Part shown: positions 33,281 through 45,465 of the stretch, piece after piece | Layout of the letters: each line of letters starts with the position of its first letter | How positions within the stretch are numbered: position 1 is the stretch's first letter | From: Adiantum capillus-veneris | Taxonomy: Eukaryota > Streptophyta > Polypodiopsida > Polypodiales > Pteridaceae | NCBI GenBank assembly: GCA_014529385.2 | Contig: CM043962.1 | Location: forward strand, 42,343,598 to 42,407,597 | Direction of reading: 5' to 3' | Length of the DNA stretch: 64,000 nucleotides | The notes under the pieces: generated by a model | Database searches by the model: none | The model's input: only the letters and a program-made list of their open reading frames with translations | Told to the model about the DNA's origin: nothing | Position numbers and translations under genes: made by a program

Positions 33281-33808
33281 GGAGGTCCTCCGCGTTAACG
33301 CAGAGGACCTCTTGTTCGAAGTATCTTGCCCAATCTTGGCTGAGCATAACGAAATTGCTCCAATTTTTTGCAGCATTATGCATGCACTAAGGCACTAAGC
33401 TGCCAATGGGGGGTCTTACGCATTAATGCGGATGACCCCTTACCCGAATAATCTTGCCCACTCTCAATCGGTCTTAATGAAATTACACCCATTTTTGGTA
33501 GCATTTTGCACTCTAAAGCACTAAGCTAGGAAGGGGGTCCTCTACGTTAACATGGATGACCCTTTGCCCGGATAATCACGCCCAAGCTTGATCAGGTTTA
33601 TTGAAATTACATTGCATTGTGCTCTCTCTAAGGCTCTAAGTTGACAAGGGGGGTCCTCTACATTAACGCGGATGACCCCTACCCCCAACTTGGCCGGGTT
33701 TATTAAATCCATTTTCGATAGCGTACAACACTCCAAGATGTAATTAGCTGGCAAGGGGTCCTCTGCAGCCCCTGCCCCAAACTTGGCCGGGTTTATTACA
33801 TCCGTTTC
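33281..33808 (+). repeat. Tandem repeat of ~116-128 bp with an internal palindrome
   Basis: Four full units and one partial. The equivalent of GCGTTAACGC falls at 33292, 33420, 33544 and 33660, giving spacings of 128, 124 and 116 bp; the last unit lacks the palindrome core. Shared blocks are GGGGTCCTCTACG, GATGACCCCT, CTTGCCCA-type and CACTAAGCT. No coding potential. Confidence 0.85.
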
Positions 33809-36800
33809 CTTTTTTTTTCATAAAGGGCGAGAGAATTATATTAAGAAGAGACAAAATGATACAAGCGATACAAAATACAAAGCTCTATGGGCTTACAGCT
33901 GGCTCAGGATTACATTCCGAATTACGATCCGACTTCCTATTGGACTGTGATCAGATTTACAATCAACTTTAGTTACAAAAGTGGGTTGTGGGCTATCACG
34001 GGGTGTCTCCCAGACCGCTTCCCCCTGGAAAAGAACTGATTACTTCCTGCAAGTGGTTGAGTAGCTTTATCCCATTGTTGAGTTGCCGCCTTACTTTCTC
34101 CCCTTCAGCCTTGCACTCATCATCATTCTCTGTGGGTGGGAGTAAGAACCGTCTAGCAAAATATCATGTTGCTTAATGATGTTTGCACTATTGTAATACC
34201 CCATGCAGTCCATAAGCACTTTATAATTTGCATGGTAGATTCTCCACTGTTCCAGCTTTAGGTGATTTACTTGCACAGAAAAGTGGGAGAACAAAACTGT
34301 CATACTTTTATTCTGGTAAGCCTCATCAAAACAGCTATTCCGTTCTTTCCAGATGATCCAAAAAAATTTGCCTCTGATCCTATTCCATACTACTCAAAAG
34401 AGTGCTACTGAGTCTCCTAGCAGGAGCTGTTTACAGTTGGGGGTGTACCCTAGCCCACTAATGATAGGGGACAGTATTTCTCTACTAGCAAGACAGTTAA
34501 TGAAGAGGTGCGGAATGTCTTCCTCATTACTGTTACATCTCTTGCAGAGCCCATCCCCCATGCCTGCATCGCTCATTCTGTAGCCCGTCCATGCTGCTTT
34601 GTGCATGATTAGTCATAGAAGTACCGAATGTTTGGCCGGAGTGTCTTGATGCCAGAGAGTTTTAAATTTGAAGTCCCACTGCCTTTTGTCGAGGGACAGG
34701 TGCCATTTTCTATTGAGGGTGACATGGATAGGCTCTTTTAGGGTTGGTGGTCGGTTGGGAGGATTGGCGAGAGCCCCCCCTCCTAACCAGTAGAGTGCCT
34801 TAGATGACTGGTTAGGCTGCTCAGAGAGCGCCCACTCCTTCTCTCTCGGGAACATGGCTGTCCTAGCCTGGATAAGGGTGAGTTCCCATGGTTGCAGATG
34901 ATACCTTCCTAGGAGTTCAATTTCATTATTCCACCTGTGTTCAGTTGTGTTCCATATGTCTTTTCAGGTGATAATTCCTTTCTTGTGGAGTCTTTTTGCT
35001 GACCTTAGATGACTCTGGCTCAGTTGGGGGATAGGGGGGAGGGACCACCACATTGATTCAGAAGACCTTATCTGTCTACTATGTTTCAATTCCCAATTGA
35101 TTCTAATAAGGCTTTTGTATCTGTTCCAAGCAGCCCACAGAGATTTAATCAGGCCTGACCCCTTAGATACAACTTATAGGGGTCCAAAGAACAGCATAAA
35201 CGAGGGTATATTAGTGGTTCCCTTACTCCCTTTAAAATGGAATTTGTGAATTTCCCGAAATAATAACGAGGCCCATTCTTCACCCGGCTGCTCCATTGCT
35301 CTGAGGATGAGCTTTATAGCTAGTTTCTCTGCCACAATTTGAAGTTGGTGAGGCCGAGTCCCGCTTGATCTTTAGGAAGACAGCAGACTTCCCAACTGAC
35401 TTTAGCTAGCCCTTTTTTATGGGGGTCCCGAGACCAAAGAAAATTCCTGCATATTCTGGTTAGGTCTTTTAATTGCCATTCAGGGGCTCTCTAGCATGAG
35501 AGAAAGAAGAGAACATAACCAGCGATGTAATGCTTTATAACTACAGTCCTACCTGCCAGGTTAGCTTGAAACCCCGTCCATCTGTTGATTTTGTTGTGGA
35601 ATCTGTCCGTGACCCACTGCCACCTTTGAGCCATTGTTATCCGGAAACCAAAGGGGATTCCTAGAAGTATGAACACAACTCCATCGTGAATGCTCTTCCA
35701 CCCACCTAGGGAGCGGGGACCTTGAGGCTCTAATTCCTGTTTTGGTGTGGTTAATTTTGGACCCTAATGTTGTGCAGAAGGTATTGAGGCATTCCCAAAA
35801 GGCTTTCAGAGAGGTGTCGTCATTTTGTAGCAGTCCATTAATGTCGTCCGCAAATTGAGATAGGCACTGCTGGTTCCCGTTAGGAAGCTTGATTCCTCTA
35901 AGGCTACCTTGTTTCATTTGATCCTTTACCAACCAATTTAGGGAGTCAGCTGAGGTGGTGAATAGCAGAGGAGCCAGAGGACATCCCTGCCTGATCGATC
36001 TACTAAGGGGAAACGCTTCTGACAATCCATTGTTAATAGCTACTCGGGCTTGGGCATTGCCTAGCAAAGTTTGCACAAACCTTACAATCCTGGGCCCAAA
36101 CCCCATCATAATTAGGCATTCCAAAATAAACGACCATTCTAGTCTGTCATAAGCTTTGTCAAAGTCGACCTTGATGAAGACGTAATCTTGAACCAATTTT
36201 TCAGCATATTCTATTCCTTCCCACATGGCTATCACTGCTTCCAGGAGCTGACGTCCCTTGATAAATCCTTTCTACTCAGAGCTCAGCCATTCAGCAAGGG
36301 CTGGGGCAATTCTGAGGGCGATGGCTTTGGCAAAAATTTTATATGCTGCATTTAGCATAGTCAACGATCTCCAGTTTGATAGTATTTCCTTCCGGGCCTT
36401 ATTTATGTAGCAGCTTGATGATCCCAGTGTTGAGTTGCATCGGCAGGGCTCCATACTTCACAGCTTCTTGCCAAACCATGAGAAGGATAGGTGCTAAGAC
36501 ATGTCTAAATGTCTGGTAAAACTCAGCAAGGAGGCCATCAATGCCAGGTATTTTCTTCAATTTAAGAGCATCTATGGCCCTTTTAATTTCTCCAAATGAT
36601 AGTTCTGAGTCTAGCTGGGAACTCAGATGAGGAGGGATCACTCGTTTCTTGCAACTCCTAATAATACTTCTCGCAAGCATGACCGACTCATCTTGAGCTT
36701 CTGGAGGGCTGAATAACTGAGCATAGTGGTCTCTGGCCACTTCAAGGTTTTCCTCCTCAAATGTGGTTGTCCCTCTGGCCCCTACAAGCATTGGGACTAG

Positions 36801-37864
36801 TTCTCTTTGATGCTTCTTTCTGAGGCTTCTGAACATAGCTTTGGATTGTTTGTCCACTTTCCCTGCCCACCATTCTCTAAAGAATGCTTCAGTGTGTTGC
36901 AGTGTAATTTCTTCTTCAATCTTGAGTTGATTTCAAAGGGTGGTTATTTTGTTATGCACTGCCTGGCCCTCCCTACTTAAACGCTTCAAGTTCTATAAGT
37001 TCATTATAGATGGAGTCCTTTCTTTTTCTTTGAATCTGTGTCACCTTTTTCCTAAAAGAGATTAGCGAGTGTTGAGTGTTGGTGATCGCCAGCTTCCAAC
37101 TTTGGCAGGTGTGTTTCCCTTAGAGAAAGCTTGCACCCAAATAGCTTTGATGCATTTCTGGACCTCCTCTAACCGAAACAGCGATGGGTCTGTGTGGAAC
37201 CAATGGTTCCTTATCTTGTTGCATTTGTTGTCCATCGTGATGATTAACGGATAGTGGTCAGACGTGCAGGAGGTGGCTCTAGTAGCAGCTTTGATCCTGT
37301 TGTATTGTCTAGATAGTGGGGAACTAACGTAACATCTATCAAGTTGGGCCTTTCGAGCAAGGCTACCTCTCGAGTAATTTGGCTAGGTGAATTCTCCCTG
37401 TGTTCCTATGTCCCAAAGGTCTATTTGTTCTTTCATATTAACCCATTCTTGTTTCTCAGTACCCCCCACTAATTGCCCCTTCATAAGGTACCTATCCTCC
37501 ATAGACTCTACCATATTAAAGTCCCCCATAAGAATGGTTTGTCCCTTGTGCTGAGCGATTTGTTTCCATAGCTTGGTCATGTCTTTAACCGAACCCCCTT
37601 GCTATATTGAAATCAATAGAAAGCTGATGGGAGCCTCGATGAAAAGAGCAACCCAATACTCACCTGTTGATGACAGAGTTTGATTGATTTTCCAATTCAA
37701 AGGAATGCCCAAGGCCGTTCCCCCTGAACCTCTGTTCTGCGAGGAGTGGACCCACTGAAGTTCCTTGGATATCAATTGAAGCCTTTGCTTCAGCTCTTGT
37801 CCTACAATTTTGACTTCCTTTAGCCCTATCATGTCTACGGGGTAATTCTGAGTCCAAGCTTTAA
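33809..37864 (-). mobile_element. L1-type LINE, 5'-truncated
   Basis: The minus strand carries, in order, endonuclease, reverse transcriptase and a C-terminal zinc-binding RT domain. The 3' end at 33809 is marked by a T run on the plus strand (33810-33818), the poly(A) tail. It starts inside the endonuclease at 37864, so ORF1 and the endonuclease N-terminus are absent. It abuts a truncated T LTR on the right and a tandem repeat on the left. Confidence 0.88.
34394..37863 (-). pseudogene. LINE ORF2 (endonuclease and reverse transcriptase), broken
   Basis: From the right: endonuclease pieces with LKEVKI, GSGGTALG (about 37720-37820) and MGDFNMVESM (about 37530); then a linker (36399-36857) with KKIPGIDGLLAEFYQ; RT (35561-36235) with KVDFDKAYDRLEW, RQGCPLAPLLF and the active site FADD; and at 34394-34606 the RT-associated zinc-binding domain (GDGLCKRCNSNEEDIPHLFINC in part). 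At least five stops or frame changes separate the pieces. The intact protein would nick the target and copy its RNA there. Confidence 0.88.
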
Positions 37865-37952
37865 CTCTCATTTGTGCAATAGAACAGTACTCTTGCTCCA
37901 TCTCCATCTCCATCTTCTTCTTCTTCACCTCCTTGTGTGTGTGTGTGTGTGT

Positions 37953-38019
<67 letters not shown>

Positions 38020-38254
38020 CGATCGAGCATTGCGGTGGCACGACGGCGGTGAAGCGGTTGAGCGCGATGTAGTGACGTCTCCTTCTTCTTCGCGGCGAGG
38101 AATCCTCCACGGCAGGAGCATAGAGCGGTTAGTGACACACCATTGCCCTCTTTTGAGCTTACTAGTTAAGCTAGTTGTGTGCTTGGAGCCGTCTATGGCT
38201 TGCACACAGTGTTAGGCAAGGCCCTTGCTTCGACAGTGCGGCAAGGAGCGCACA
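37865..38254 (+). repeat. 5' LTR of T3, truncated at its left end
   Basis: It starts at CTCTCATTTGTGCAATAG, equivalent to 51177, and ends GCGCACA. It contains (GT)n(GA)n at 37934-38017. Confidence 0.9.
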
Positions 38255-38258
38255 TTTT

Positions 38259-38276
38259 TGGCGCCGTTGCCGGGGA
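38259..38276 (+). other. Primer-binding site of T3, Asp-tRNA
   Basis: TGGCGCCGTTGCCGGGGA, complementary to the 3' end of plant tRNA-Asp including CCA, 4 bp after the LTR. Athila-type elements are known to use this tRNA. Confidence 0.92.
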
Positions 38277-39301
38277 ATCGCCCTGCACTAAGCCCAAGAG
38301 GCACTTTGTGCTTCTCCTATGAGTTGTTTGTAGTAGGAAAGAAGAGGAAGAGGAAGAGGAATGAGTTGTTTTTCTGCAAGTTGTTAATTTCTGTATTGTC
38401 TGCAAGTTCTGTGATTTCTGCATAATGTTGTGTTTTCTGTTTGCACACAGTCTTTGCACAATTAGTAGTCGTTAGCTTGTTTGCAGTGAATGAATAAGTA
38501 GGAAGGCAGTTAGCAATTTCTGCTTGCGCACAGTCTGTACACAGTTTTCTGTCAAGGTTTGCCTGCACACAGTCTTTGCACAATAAGGTAGTGAGAGAGG
38601 AAGTAGGTGGACAGTTAGCTCACAGTCAGTAAGCAGTTAACATATTAGTTAGTGGTTAGCAGCACTGTTAGGAAGTAGATAAGGTAGTGAGCTGTCTGTG
38701 AGCTGTGAGCTGTTTACTAGGAGATTAGGTAGGTGACAGTGTGGGTGGCCAAGAAAGGGTCACCAAAACCGCGCGCGGTCGTCGCCCAAAAAAAAAAACT
38801 GAAAATATTTAAGCGTGAGTGACTGGGCGGCTACACTAAAATTTTGATCGAGATCATTTTCCCAAGCCCAAGCCCAAGCCTCAGTCCTCAGTCTTATGAT
38901 ATATACTAGACTCACTCTTATATATATACCCTACCCCCTCAAGAGGGAATGAGAGCATGTGGGGCAAGTCCTCCACTCTCCTCCCTTCTCTTCGCACTTG
39001 CACCCTTAGACTTTCTAATTTGGGCCTAGTTCCCTACTAGAAATTGACGGTTTTAGGGATTCCGAGGGCATAAAGTGACCAAACGGAGGGCTGTAAAGCA
39101 CGGCACGTCCCTCTGACCGAGACGCTCGTTTTGAGCTATCATACGTTCTATTCTATAGCTGGGTCAAAAAAAAAGGACCAAAAAATCAAAAAAAATAAAA
39201 AAAATAAAAAAAATAAAAGACTTGGGTTGCAAAACACCCAAAAATACTAGGTGAGCAGCCTTCACGGGCACTCACTGACACTTCTAGGGGATCCAAGTCA
39301 T
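38277..39301 (+). other. T3 untranslated leader
   Basis: About 1 kb without a gene. It contains repeats of CACACAGTCTTTGCACAA (38441 and 38569), a (AGG)-rich stretch, an A run (about 38788) and an A-rich run (39167-39220) before gag. Confidence 0.7.
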
Positions 39302-42300
39302 ATGAATCTACGCTCTGGACGAGTGTTAGAGCACGAGCATATTGGTAGTGCCTCCATTTACGCGGGCACCCATTATTCCTCCACCCTAGGTTCTGGACCT
39401 TCGGCCGGGACTCAAGGTAGCGCGACCCAAGATCCTCATATCGCGTCTAGTGATTCTTCCTCTGACTACGAAGTCATGGAGGGGTATCTTACACCAAACC
39501 CTGATAGTTCAAGTCAAGACATGCATGCCATGGGCCCACGGCGCGGGTCCAGCGTGTTTAGCCGCTTAAAAGAGACCCTTAGTAGAGCTACTCGCTCCGA
39601 ACATGCGGTTAATGAAATAAATGAAGGGAGTGGGGAAGTAAATTCTTCATTCATGCCTAAAATAGACCCTATGCTTCTTGAGAGTGTGCATGTGAATGTT
39701 CCATCCACTGCACCTCCTTATCCTTTAGGACTATCTCCCTCTGAGGTTTTACTACCCGATGGTAGGAGTCTTGCCGAAGTACAAGAGATCGAACGCTATA
39801 TGCAAGCAACATGGGAGAGGGAAATTAAGAACCTACAAAGGCTAGAACAAAGTCGAATCCTGAAAGCAAAGGCTCCTATGACAACAATCATGCCAGCCGA
39901 GCAACCGAGTGCTCCCAAGGTAGCAGTCACGGAGGGCAAGCGACAAGTGATGGGGAGCAATAATGCTTCCACCTTGAGGGAAACCTCCAGCACGTCAGGC
40001 CTAGATGGGATATTCCTAAACGAAAATTGGGAGTATGATCTACAAGCAGAAGCTTTAACTGATCGGTACACAGAACACACATATCATGTGGGTTGGTTAG
40101 ATGTTCTACAATCCACATCGGGTGCTACTAGCATATATGAGCAACAACAGAAAGTCTGTGATGTCCTCCATAGGATTGTCGAGTTAGAAAGACAGAACAC
40201 AGGGATCAACATGCCTTCAACAGGCCTAATGAGATTCTTGGATACGGGAAAGGCCAACCAACCAACCCTGTCACAAATGGAGACTCCCTCAGTGAGCCCC
40301 ATTGATCCTCCATATGTTGTTTCGCCAGGAGCCTCAGTACAATCTGAGCCCACAAGTGGCAGCTTTACCTTTCCAGATTTAGCTCATCTTTCTCTTAATG
40401 ACACTACGGCTACCATGCATATCCCAGTGGTGAGCGTGACAAGAAGTACACCATGGAGTTCATTTGTTAACACTGCACCGATGCCTAGTAGCACAGTGCC
40501 CCCAACTATACCTACATGTATGTATCAATCATGTGCACTTGTCGTACCTCAGCCTCATGTAGCTCCTACACCTCCGATTATTCCAAGAGCTTACAATCCA
40601 CAATGAAATTATCCAAGCTCTTATACAAGTGGATCCATGCCATTTAATAATAACATGCCATATCAGGCACCCCCTATGCCTAGGGCCATGCCTGTAAACT
40701 TTGGACCACCGTCTGGTACACCAGCATACGAAATTTGGGACCCAAGAGCCGCGCGTATGCCAAGGCCAAGGCCAACTCCCATCTCACATGTGGTTGCAGG
40801 AGCACATACACCCATTATACCTGCTCAAATAGGAGATTTGGCAGCATTTTCTCAAACTATCGGTCGCTCTATTGCGGAAAACATGCGTAGTGCACCTGAT
40901 AGAGAGCCTAGGAGCAAGGCAGTTCAAGTAGCTAAGCTCACACAGAAATTCAGTGGAGACGGAGATGCTAGAAAGCATATGGAAGTCTTTGAACATGTGT
41001 GCGATTCCTTGGAAGAGCACAATGAGCTACATAAGTGTAAGGCTTTGAGTTTGACCCTAAGCGGAAAGGCTGGAGATTGGTATAGAACCTTAAGAGTAGA
41101 AGAGAAAACGATCTACTCTACTCTTAGGAGACTGTTCTTAAAAGAATACATACGAGAGGGAGTACTTTGGGGTGTAGCCTCTCAGCTCCAGAAAGCCCAA
41201 CGAGAAGAAGGTGAATCCGTGAGAGACTTCATTAGTCGCCTAAAGAATTTGAATTCTCGATGCAATCCAAACGAGCGATTCAACAACAACCAATTGCTCG
41301 ATAGATTCATTAGGGGTATACGACATGAAAGTATCTATAATGGCCTAGTCATTAGAGGTATCACTACTTGGGAAGCAATCACCATGAATGCAATCCAATT
41401 GGTGGATAATTTAATGATTGCAGGAGAAAGAGTGTCTGCCGATCCGAAGTCTAGTAGCTCGCAAGCATCAGGGCATGAGCCAATGAAGATAAAGCCAATC
41501 GTGAAAGAGCAAACGATATTTGAGATGACTTTGGCAGATCTCACAAAGGCCATCCAAGAAAGCCTTAGGGGTAATCGTGCTCCACAAAACACTCATATGT
41601 ATCCAAGAAGGGAGCAACAATGGTGCTCAATTTGCTTGGGCCCACATACTACGAGTGAATGCCCTACTTTCAGAGTAAAGTTTAACGGGACTTGTAACGC
41701 GTGTGGTAGGTATGGCCATCAAGCAAAGGATTGCCTAATACTTAAACACATCATGGAAAATAGACCGCCTATAGCTTGGGCAGACTCACCTCGAGTTCCT
41801 GCATTGATGCCTACCCCACCCATGGAGCAACAATTGCCATTACAACACATGGTCCCTAGAACCCAAAATGTGGTCCAAACCACACCGTTGCCACCTCCAG
41901 TGCTAGGACCGCAACCCCCTCATCCAAGAGTTACAACTATGAACCAAATAGGTTGCGAGTCATCTAGTACTTATGTAGATTGCGAAGAGGACATAGACTC
42001 TAGTATCACCTATGGAGTTGACATGCTTGAGGAGTGTCCCATGTACTATATGGAAGACCATTGGGGACAAATGAAACCGGTATATCAAGCTACTGCGCTA
42101 GCAGCAAGAGGCCAAAACATTAATAGTTTTACCAGGAGACCACCTCTTCAGTGCTACGAATGTGGTGGACCACATCGAGTAGCTGAGTGCCCCATTAGAA
42201 TGCAAAAGAATGCCGCACTAATGCAAACAAGTCAAGGGAGTGCATTGGAAATGCCAATACTCACTTGTAATCGTTGTGGCATAGATCATTTGATCGCACA

Positions 42301-43340
42301 GTGTCCTAACAATCCAAACGCACCGAAAATCACACCATTGAACATAATAGAGATTGTTGATGGGACACCACCAACTATAAACATAGCACTAGTGAATGCA
42401 CTCACACGGTCGATGCTCCAAAAGCAAAATTACATCCTCGAAGAGAGAGATGCTGCATCCATTGGCCGAGCGAGAAAGAAGAAAACACGAAGAAAGAAAT
42501 CCCGTAATGCTTCTAGCTCAAAACCTAGTTCAAAGACTAACATAGGGACAGGAGAGGATCCCGTGTATATGAATGACCCTGAGGATGACTCAGATTCGAT
42601 AGAGACCACGGAGACCAAAACTGTTACTACAAAGGAAAAAGCCAGTGAGGAGGATCACGAGAGGGAATTACCACGAACACCAAAAGAGTATTCAAAGTTA
42701 AACCACCCAGTTGCGAACCCCCAAGATAAGCCAAGAGAGACAAAAAATGAGGATTGCAAGAGAAAGATTGGAACCTATCCAAACCCAACAGTGGAAATTG
42801 AACGAGTCCAACAACTGAGGGGTTTGGTGGAAGAAACTCAACGAACATTAGAACCTGAACCCAAACATATCCAAATGTCGGACACAGTGTTTCCTACACA
42901 AGTTCAACCTCACAAGAACTACAGGCCGTTAGCTATACCCAGTATCATTCGGGAAGAGAGTGAGGGTAGGACATCTGAAAGTGGACACACACCTTTCCTA
43001 CTAGAGAGAATGTTTGGTGAGGTAATGCCTGACCCCCTTGAGGAAGTGGAGATTCCATCTTCACCATTCTCTTGTCAGGGTCCTACGTCCCACAAGATGC
43101 CATTAAATGTTGCCAAATTGATGGATTTCATGTCTTCAAAAGTTAGAACCACCATCATGTCCAAACTATATAAAGACCCCGAGCTAGTCTCAGCTCTTCG
43201 AGCCTTCCTCATTGGAGAATTACAGGCTGGATTACCACAGTTTGCACATATGAACAAACCTGACTCGGTAATGAATGATGAGTAACATTTAGCATCACCA
43301 TCTGACCTAGCGGAACATGAATCTGTAATTGAGGTACCCA
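39302..43340 (+). pseudogene. T3 Gag, long, four zinc knuckles, two stops
   Basis: ATG 39302 (MNLRSGRVLE) is preferred because T1 has an ATG at the same place. The product of about 1,340 residues has an acidic, serine-rich N-terminal region, a conserved block (LNENWEYDLQAE, HVGWLDVLQS), a proline-rich stretch, the retrotransposon Gag domain (40920-41440: KHMEVFEHVCDSL, GDWYRTL, RFNNNQLLDRFIRG), then CCHC knuckles at 41624-41662, 41693-41734, 42152-42190 and 42266-42304, and a charged C-terminal part. In-frame TGA at 40604-40606 and TAA at 43283-43285 are the only breaks. Gag is much longer than the usual Ty3 product. It would package the RNA. Confidence 0.9.
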
Positions 43341-43880
43341 TTAACAAGTTGGGGCAATACTTTGAAGGTGATGAATCTAATGCTACTCTACCAATCACTA
43401 CTAAAGGATTAACTGTAAAGGGGGTCCTTGACGGTGGTGCGGGAGTCAGCATGGTGACAAAGAGTTGTTGGGAGTCTATGGGGCGACCTCACCTTGAAGC
43501 CATAAGCGTAGTGGTAAAAATGGCTAATGGATCTATTGTTACGCCTATTGGAATGCTAAAGGATCTGAGAATCAAGGTCTTGGGACACAAGGTAAGGCAA
43601 ACTTTCATTGTTATGGATTTTTTCAAGCATCCTATGTCATTTGAGATGATCTTAGGGCGTCCATTCATGAGGGAAGCAAAAATGGTGCATGACTGGTCCA
43701 AAAACCATGTCTACTTACAGTTCCAAGACTCTGTCATTCGAGTTGATCTTTTAAGTGGTCGAACGCATCCTCTAGGAAATAAATTCATCATTGACAATCA
43801 ATCAGACACAACAATTCACTCAGCTCCATTACAGTATTGTTACACGTGTAACGAAGACAAGGATATTGGGGAGACTCTCC
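43341..43880 (+). pseudogene. T3 PR1, retropepsin-like domain between Gag and RT
   Basis: It follows Gag in the same frame. LDGGAGVSMV holds the catalytic Asp (43430-43432) with Gly where Thr or Ser is usual; the second signature is ILGRPFM (about 43647), followed by KMVHDWSKNHV. D-G-G and D-L-G loops occur in protease domains of some plant Ty3 elements, so the change alone does not prove loss of activity. A 1-bp deletion near 43872, by comparison with T1, shifts the frame into the linker. Confidence 0.88.
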
Positions 43881-43884
43881 TTAT

Positions 43885-45465
43885 ATGGATATCCTACCCG
43901 AAATGGCTGAGTCAGACAATGTCGATTGGGTACACCTAGCGACAACTATAGATACATGGGGAGCTAGAGGAACAACCTGGGTAACACCAGATGGGGAAGA
44001 GATACCACACATTGCACCAGTAAACATGTTAGGTGTAGCGCATGTAACATCCGATGATAAGAAAGAGGCACACCTACCTGAGAGTGAAACCGATGATTCC
44101 TCAAAGGCTTCAGGCCAATACACATCAGAAACGGAATCTCACGGAGAAATGTATTTAGAACCTGAGGAAACATCGAGTGAGCCAAGTATAGAAACTGAAC
44201 ACTCAAGGTCTAGTACGACCATCTATGGTAATTTATATGAGAGTGAAGAAGATACAAGCGAAGACCTATCAAGCGAGTCGAGTTCAAACATTTACCAAAA
44301 TCAAAACCTTAACAAGAAACAAAGGTCATATAAGAGACGACGATATCAAGCAAATGTGAGAGCTAGGATAAACAAGGAAAGATCTACTGCAGAATGGCTT
44401 AGCTATCTAGGGGCATGTGATGCTCATCGAAAGCTAGTAGAAAATTGGGGTGAACATCTCCAAAGTGTCATGTGGTGTAGCCCGCGACCCATTGACCTCG
44501 CTCAATTGGAGGTTACAAAGCCGAAATTGAGTCGAACTATAAGAAGACGTCAAAATCGAGAGTTAGCACAACAACAAAAGGAGGCAGAACTAAAAGAAAA
44601 GTCTCCGTCAGGACAAGAGCCTACTGACTTACATACGGCTCCTGAACATTTTAGATCTTATACCACGGGGGAGCGAAAGGTTGTGTATGCCAAAGCCCAA
44701 CGAATACCTACCAATGGAAGCAGTGGAGTCTATGATGGTCCAGCGGTAGTTAAAGAGATAGAATTAGCAGAACCAGGTGAGGAGTCTAAACCAGTCTTTA
44801 TTGCTCAAGACCTTACCAAAACTGAAGAGGCTGTACTTAAGGAGCTCCTCAAGGAATACAAGGATATCTTTGCTTGGACATATCATGACATGAAGGGCGT
44901 TCCACCTTCTGTGGTGCAACATACAATTCCCATGATCAACACTGCTAAACCCGTCCAGCAACAACCCTATCCAATGAATCCTAAGTACGCCAAAATTTTA
45001 CAAGAGGAGATTGAAAAACTTATCCAATGTGGATTCATGTACCCTATTGAGCACTCAGAATGGGTTTCTCCAATAGTCATTGTGCCAAAAAAGAATGGGA
45101 AACTAAGAGTGTGTGTGGACCTCAAGAAAGTTAATGCAGCCACTAGGAGAGATCATTATCCCTTGCCATATTCAGAACATGTGTTTGAAAGAGTTGCGGG
45201 AAAGGAAGCTTATAGCTTTTTAGATGGGTACTCTGGTTACAATCAAATCACAATTGCATTAGAGGACCAAGCTAAAACTGATTTTATCATAGAGTTTGGA
45301 GTGTTTGCATTTCGTGTTATGGCTTTTGGCTTAACGAATGCCCCTACTACATTCCAACGATTAATAAACACTACGTTTAAAGAATTTCTAAGGGAGTTTT
45401 GTGAAGCTTTCCTAGACGACCTTTGTGTTTATTCTTCTTGGGAGAAGCATTTGTTATATCTATGA
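43885..45465 (+). pseudogene. T3 linker and N-terminal two thirds of RT
   Basis: An open frame of 526 codons. The first ~300 residues are an acidic then basic linker (KKQRSYKRRRYQANVRARINK). RT begins near 44930: WVSPIVIVPKKNGKLRVCVDLKK in part, YPLPYSEHVFERVAG, SFLDGYSGYNQI, FGLTNAPTTFQR and the active site FLDDLCVYS (about 45408-45434). A TGA at 45463-45465 interrupts it; the same frame continues beyond. RT copies the element RNA into DNA in the particle. The FLDDL active site differs from FMDD of Athila and YVDD of Tat. Confidence 0.9.

Noticed and set aside
33281-33311. CRISPR-like or terminator-like array because of repeated palindromes
   Set aside because: Units are long, diverged and contiguous without spacers, and the surrounding DNA is that of a plant nuclear genome.
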